Below, in pieces: positions 62,372-64,000 of a stretch of DNA of 64,000 nucleotides (within the stretch, counting starts at the first letter, position 1; each line of letters starts with the position of its first letter). The notes beneath the pieces were generated by a model. The model searched no databases and was not told the DNA's origin. It saw nothing but the letters and a program-made list of their open reading frames with translations. The DNA lies in assembly GCF_030814315.1 (NCBI RefSeq), contig NZ_JAUSUV010000004.1, positions 224,484-288,483 of the forward strand. Reading direction: 5' to 3'. The position numbers were made by a program, and so were the translations under genes. The DNA comes from Croceifilum oryzae. Its GTDB lineage: Bacteria; Bacillota; Bacilli; Thermoactinomycetales; Thermoactinomycetaceae.

Positions 62372-64000
62372 TCAATCAATTTTTATAATGGAGACATTTG
62401 AGAAGGTTGAAGATATCGTAAGACTGGTGATAGCTTCATTTGGCACTCCTATAATCTGAAGAATAAGACTAGATCCTCCCCCAGGTACTTGGATTAATCC
62501 TCCTGAAGTAATATTTCGACCAATTGGTGCTGCAGTACCTGAAGCTCCGACAGGTGCAACTTGTGAAGTCAAAGATAGGAAAGGTGCAGGAGAACCAGTA
62601 ACTTCAAGCCTACCGATTGAAGCGCTACCAGGGGTTAGCGTTACTCGTATATCGTAAGATATATAATACAAGCCTTCTACTAAATTAATTGTATCTGGTG
62701 GAGTAAATGAAATAAATGCAGGATTTCCATTTACTACCGGTGGACTAAAAGGAATATTAGCTAAAGCAGTTGTTACAGGTGTACCATTTAAAGGTGTAAA
62801 GATAGCATTATTTTCTACTGCATTCACTCCGGTGATCCCCGTTGCCCCTGTTGCTCCGGTCGATCCTGTAGCTCCAGTAGCTCCCGTGACTCCGTCGGCT
62901 CCAGTTGATCCGGTGACTCCGTCGGCTCCAGTTGATCCGGTGACCCCGTCGGCTCCGGTTGATCCGGTGACTCCGTCGGCTCCGGTTGCTCCGGTGACTC
63001 CGTCGGCTCCAGTTGATCCGGTGACTCCATCGGCTCCGGTTGATCCGGTGACTCCGTCGGCTCCGGTTGATCCGGTGACTCCGTCGGCTCCAGTTGATCC
63101 GGTGACCCCGTCGGCTCCGGTTGATCCGGTGACTCCGTCGGCTCCAGTTGACCCGGTGACCCCGTCGGCTCCGGTTGCTCCGGTGACTCCGTCGGCTCCA
63201 GTTGATCCGGTGACCCCGTCGGCTCCAGTTGCTCCGGTGACTCCGTCGGCTCCAGTTGATCCGGTGACCCCATCGGCTCCGGTCGGTCCAGTTGGTCCAA
63301 TACCAGTTGATCCGGTCGGTCCGATCGCTCCGTCAGCTCCAGTTGATCCGGTGGATCCGTCAGCCCCTGTGACTCCATCAGCTCCAGTAACTCCGTCGGC
63401 TCCGGTTGATCCGGTGACCCCATCGGCTCCAGTTGATCCGGTGACTCCATCGGCTCCGGTTGCTCCGGTGACTCCATCGGCTCCGGTTGAACCGGTGACT
63501 CCGTCGGCTCCGGTTGCTCCGGTGACCCCATCGGCTCCAGTTGATCCAGTGACCCCATCGGCTCCCTTTGCTCCGGTTGAACCATTTGTTCCTGTCGGAG
63601 CTTCTAGTCTCACTATGGCTGAACCAGGGGTTACATTAATATCCAGTGTATCAGATATTAAATTTAGCGTGTCCCCAAAACCCAGAGGAACACTTCCACT
63701 CGTTCCGCTATTTCCTTGGACTAGGAATAAGGAAGCACCTGTATCCAAGGCTCCCGTTGGTCCAGTTGACCCAGTAGCTCCTGTTATTCCAGTAACTCCG
63801 GTGGTTCCGGTCGCCCCCGTCGGTCCTGTTAATCCAATGCCGGTTAACCCTGTCGATCCAGTAGCTCCCGTAACTCCAGTAGCTCCCGTGACTCCGCCAG
63901 TTCCAGTCGGTCCTGTTAATCCAATGCCGGTTAACCCTGTCGATCCAGTAGCTCCCGTAACTCCAGTAGCTCCCGTGACTCCGCCAGTTCCAGTCGGTCC
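62372..64000 (-). CDS. Collagen-triplet (BclA-like) surface protein, 5' end outside window
   Basis: At least 543 residues, open to the right edge: the frame runs through 63748 without a stop, so that TTG is not the start. From the edge: [17 protein letters not shown] triplets (two 29-residue repeats), a non-repeat insert [20 protein letters not shown]...VRLEAPTG, about 250 residues of [11 protein letters not shown] nonamers, then a ~150-residue C-terminal jelly-roll ([12 protein letters not shown]...[15 protein letters not shown]). Gly-x-Thr triplets form a collagen-like helix and carry O-glycans in Bacillus exosporium BclA proteins. The C-terminal domain should trimerise. It is probably a spore-surface filament; the N-terminal anchor is not in view. 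Confidence 0.88.
   Translation of the reverse strand, partial: GPTGTGGVTGATGVTGATGSTGLTGIGLTGPTGTGGVTGATGVTGATGSTGLTGIGLTGPTGATGTTGVTGITGATGSTGPTGALDTGASLFLVQGNSGTSGSVPLGFGDTLNLISDTLDINVTPGSAIVRLEAPTGTNGSTGAKGADGVTGSTGADGVTGATGADGVTGSTGADGVTGATGADGVTGSTGADGVTGSTGADGVTGADGVTGADGSTGSTGADGAIGPTGSTGIGPTGPTGADGVTGSTGADGVTGATGADGVTGSTGADGVTGATGADGVTGSTGADGVTGSTGADGVTGSTGADGVTGSTGADGVTGSTGADGVTGSTGADGVTGATGADGVTGSTGADGVTGSTGADGVTGSTGADGVTGATGATGSTGATGATGITGVNAVENNAIFTPLNGTPVTTALANIPFSPPVVNGNPAFISFTPPDTINLVEGLYYISYDIRVTLTPGSASIGRLEVTGSPAPFLSLTSQVAPVGASGTAAPIGRNITSGGLIQVPGGGSSLILQIIGVPNEAITSLTISSTFSNVSIIKID
62824..63590 (-). repeat. 27-bp tandem repeat array (9-residue collagen units)
   Basis: Units alternate encoding GADGVTGST and GADGVTGAT, with one variation block near 63285-63400 ([15 protein letters not shown] and [10 protein letters not shown]). 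High identity of neighbouring units means recent expansion; length variation between strains is likely. Confidence 0.9.
63821..63994 (-). repeat. Two 87-bp direct repeats in the collagen region
   Basis: The stretch starting CGGTCCTGTTAATCC occurs at 63821 and 63908; each copy encodes 29 residues including the G-L-T-G-I-G-L-T-G step. The pattern may continue beyond the edge. Confidence 0.85.

Noticed and set aside
62824..63585. Long open frame of [14 protein letters not shown] repeats on the minus strand in another frame
   Set aside because: It is a frame-shifted shadow of the collagen repeats; a 27-bp period keeps alternative frames open. No start signal or domain.
62824..63590. Possible CRISPR array because of short regular repeats
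   Set aside because: Repeat units are contiguous, code for collagen triplets and have no unique spacers.
63748..63748. TTG as start of the collagen-like protein
   Set aside because: The frame stays open with Gly-x-Thr triplets to the window edge, and no ribosome site precedes this TTG.

Overview
The window reads as chromosome of a low-GC, Gram-positive, endospore-forming member of the Bacillales. The signs are strong AGGAGG-type ribosome binding sites, many TTG/GTG starts, Bacillus-type families (YozG/YoaS/YoaT, YneB/YnzC, YkuE, CgeB-like, immune inhibitor A) and a BclA-like collagen-triplet protein at the right edge. A member of the Thermoactinomycetaceae is possible, but I cannot fix the genus from sequence alone. 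I found no rRNA, tRNA, CRISPR array, intact prophage or intact insertion sequence.

Layout. 0-2.2 kb: an ABC exporter (ATPase plus the edge of its permease) and a tRNA hydroxylase TrhO. 2.3-8.9 kb: a surface-glycan island with two related GT4-type glycosyltransferases (one fused to a DNRLRE-like domain), a pyruvyl-transferase-like protein, a GT2 enzyme, two small DUF2642-like proteins and UDP-GlcNAc 2-epimerase. 9-18 kb: secreted enzymes: a lipoprotein esterase, and two immune inhibitor A metalloproteases flanking a Tat-exported dimethylformamidase-like protein; then a second TrhO. 18-34 kb: general metabolism and small regulators: FAD oxidoreductase, beta-helix protein, GyrI-like protein, a broken nucleotidyltransferase, 5'-nucleotidase, DUF485/acetate symporter, GAF membrane protein, yoaS-yozG-yoaT cassette, CsoR, DCC protein, alcohol dehydrogenase, NCS2 permease. 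34-44 kb: metallophosphoesterase, Gfo/Idh/MocA enzyme, two cell-wall hydrolases beside a two-component system, M42 peptidase, YneB/YnzC, a regulator and a PHP phosphoesterase. 44-50 kb: genes for a CDP-linked, probably C-methyl-branched deoxysugar. 50-54.6 kb: a five-gene operon (two E1/ThiF-like proteins, DUF441, lipoprotein hydrolase, LeuA-like/cupin fusion) that matches no pathway I know. 54.7-59.9 kb: CgeB-like glycosyltransferase and an alr-murF-ddl peptidoglycan-precursor operon. 60-64 kb: a secreted protein, a GT2 enzyme, a truncated sulfatase and the collagen-like spore-surface protein.

How it fits together. Much of the window serves the cell and spore surface: nucleotide-sugar synthesis (WecB, CDP-sugar genes), seven glycosyltransferases, Thr-rich collagen repeats that are plausible glycan acceptors, peptidoglycan precursor synthesis and wall hydrolases. 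Direct TTACA repeats with an 11-bp period, typical of OmpR-family regulators such as WalR or PhoP, occur upstream of the ABC exporter, upstream of ddl-murF-alr and beside the CDP-sugar cluster, which hints at joint envelope control. The most promising possibly undescribed system is the thiF-thiF-DUF441-hydrolase-LeuA/cupin operon. Several features are shorter than usual gene-finding cut-offs: YnzC, a small membrane peptide upstream of ddl, a possible cysteine-containing peptide at 44.2 kb and a sulfatase fragment.
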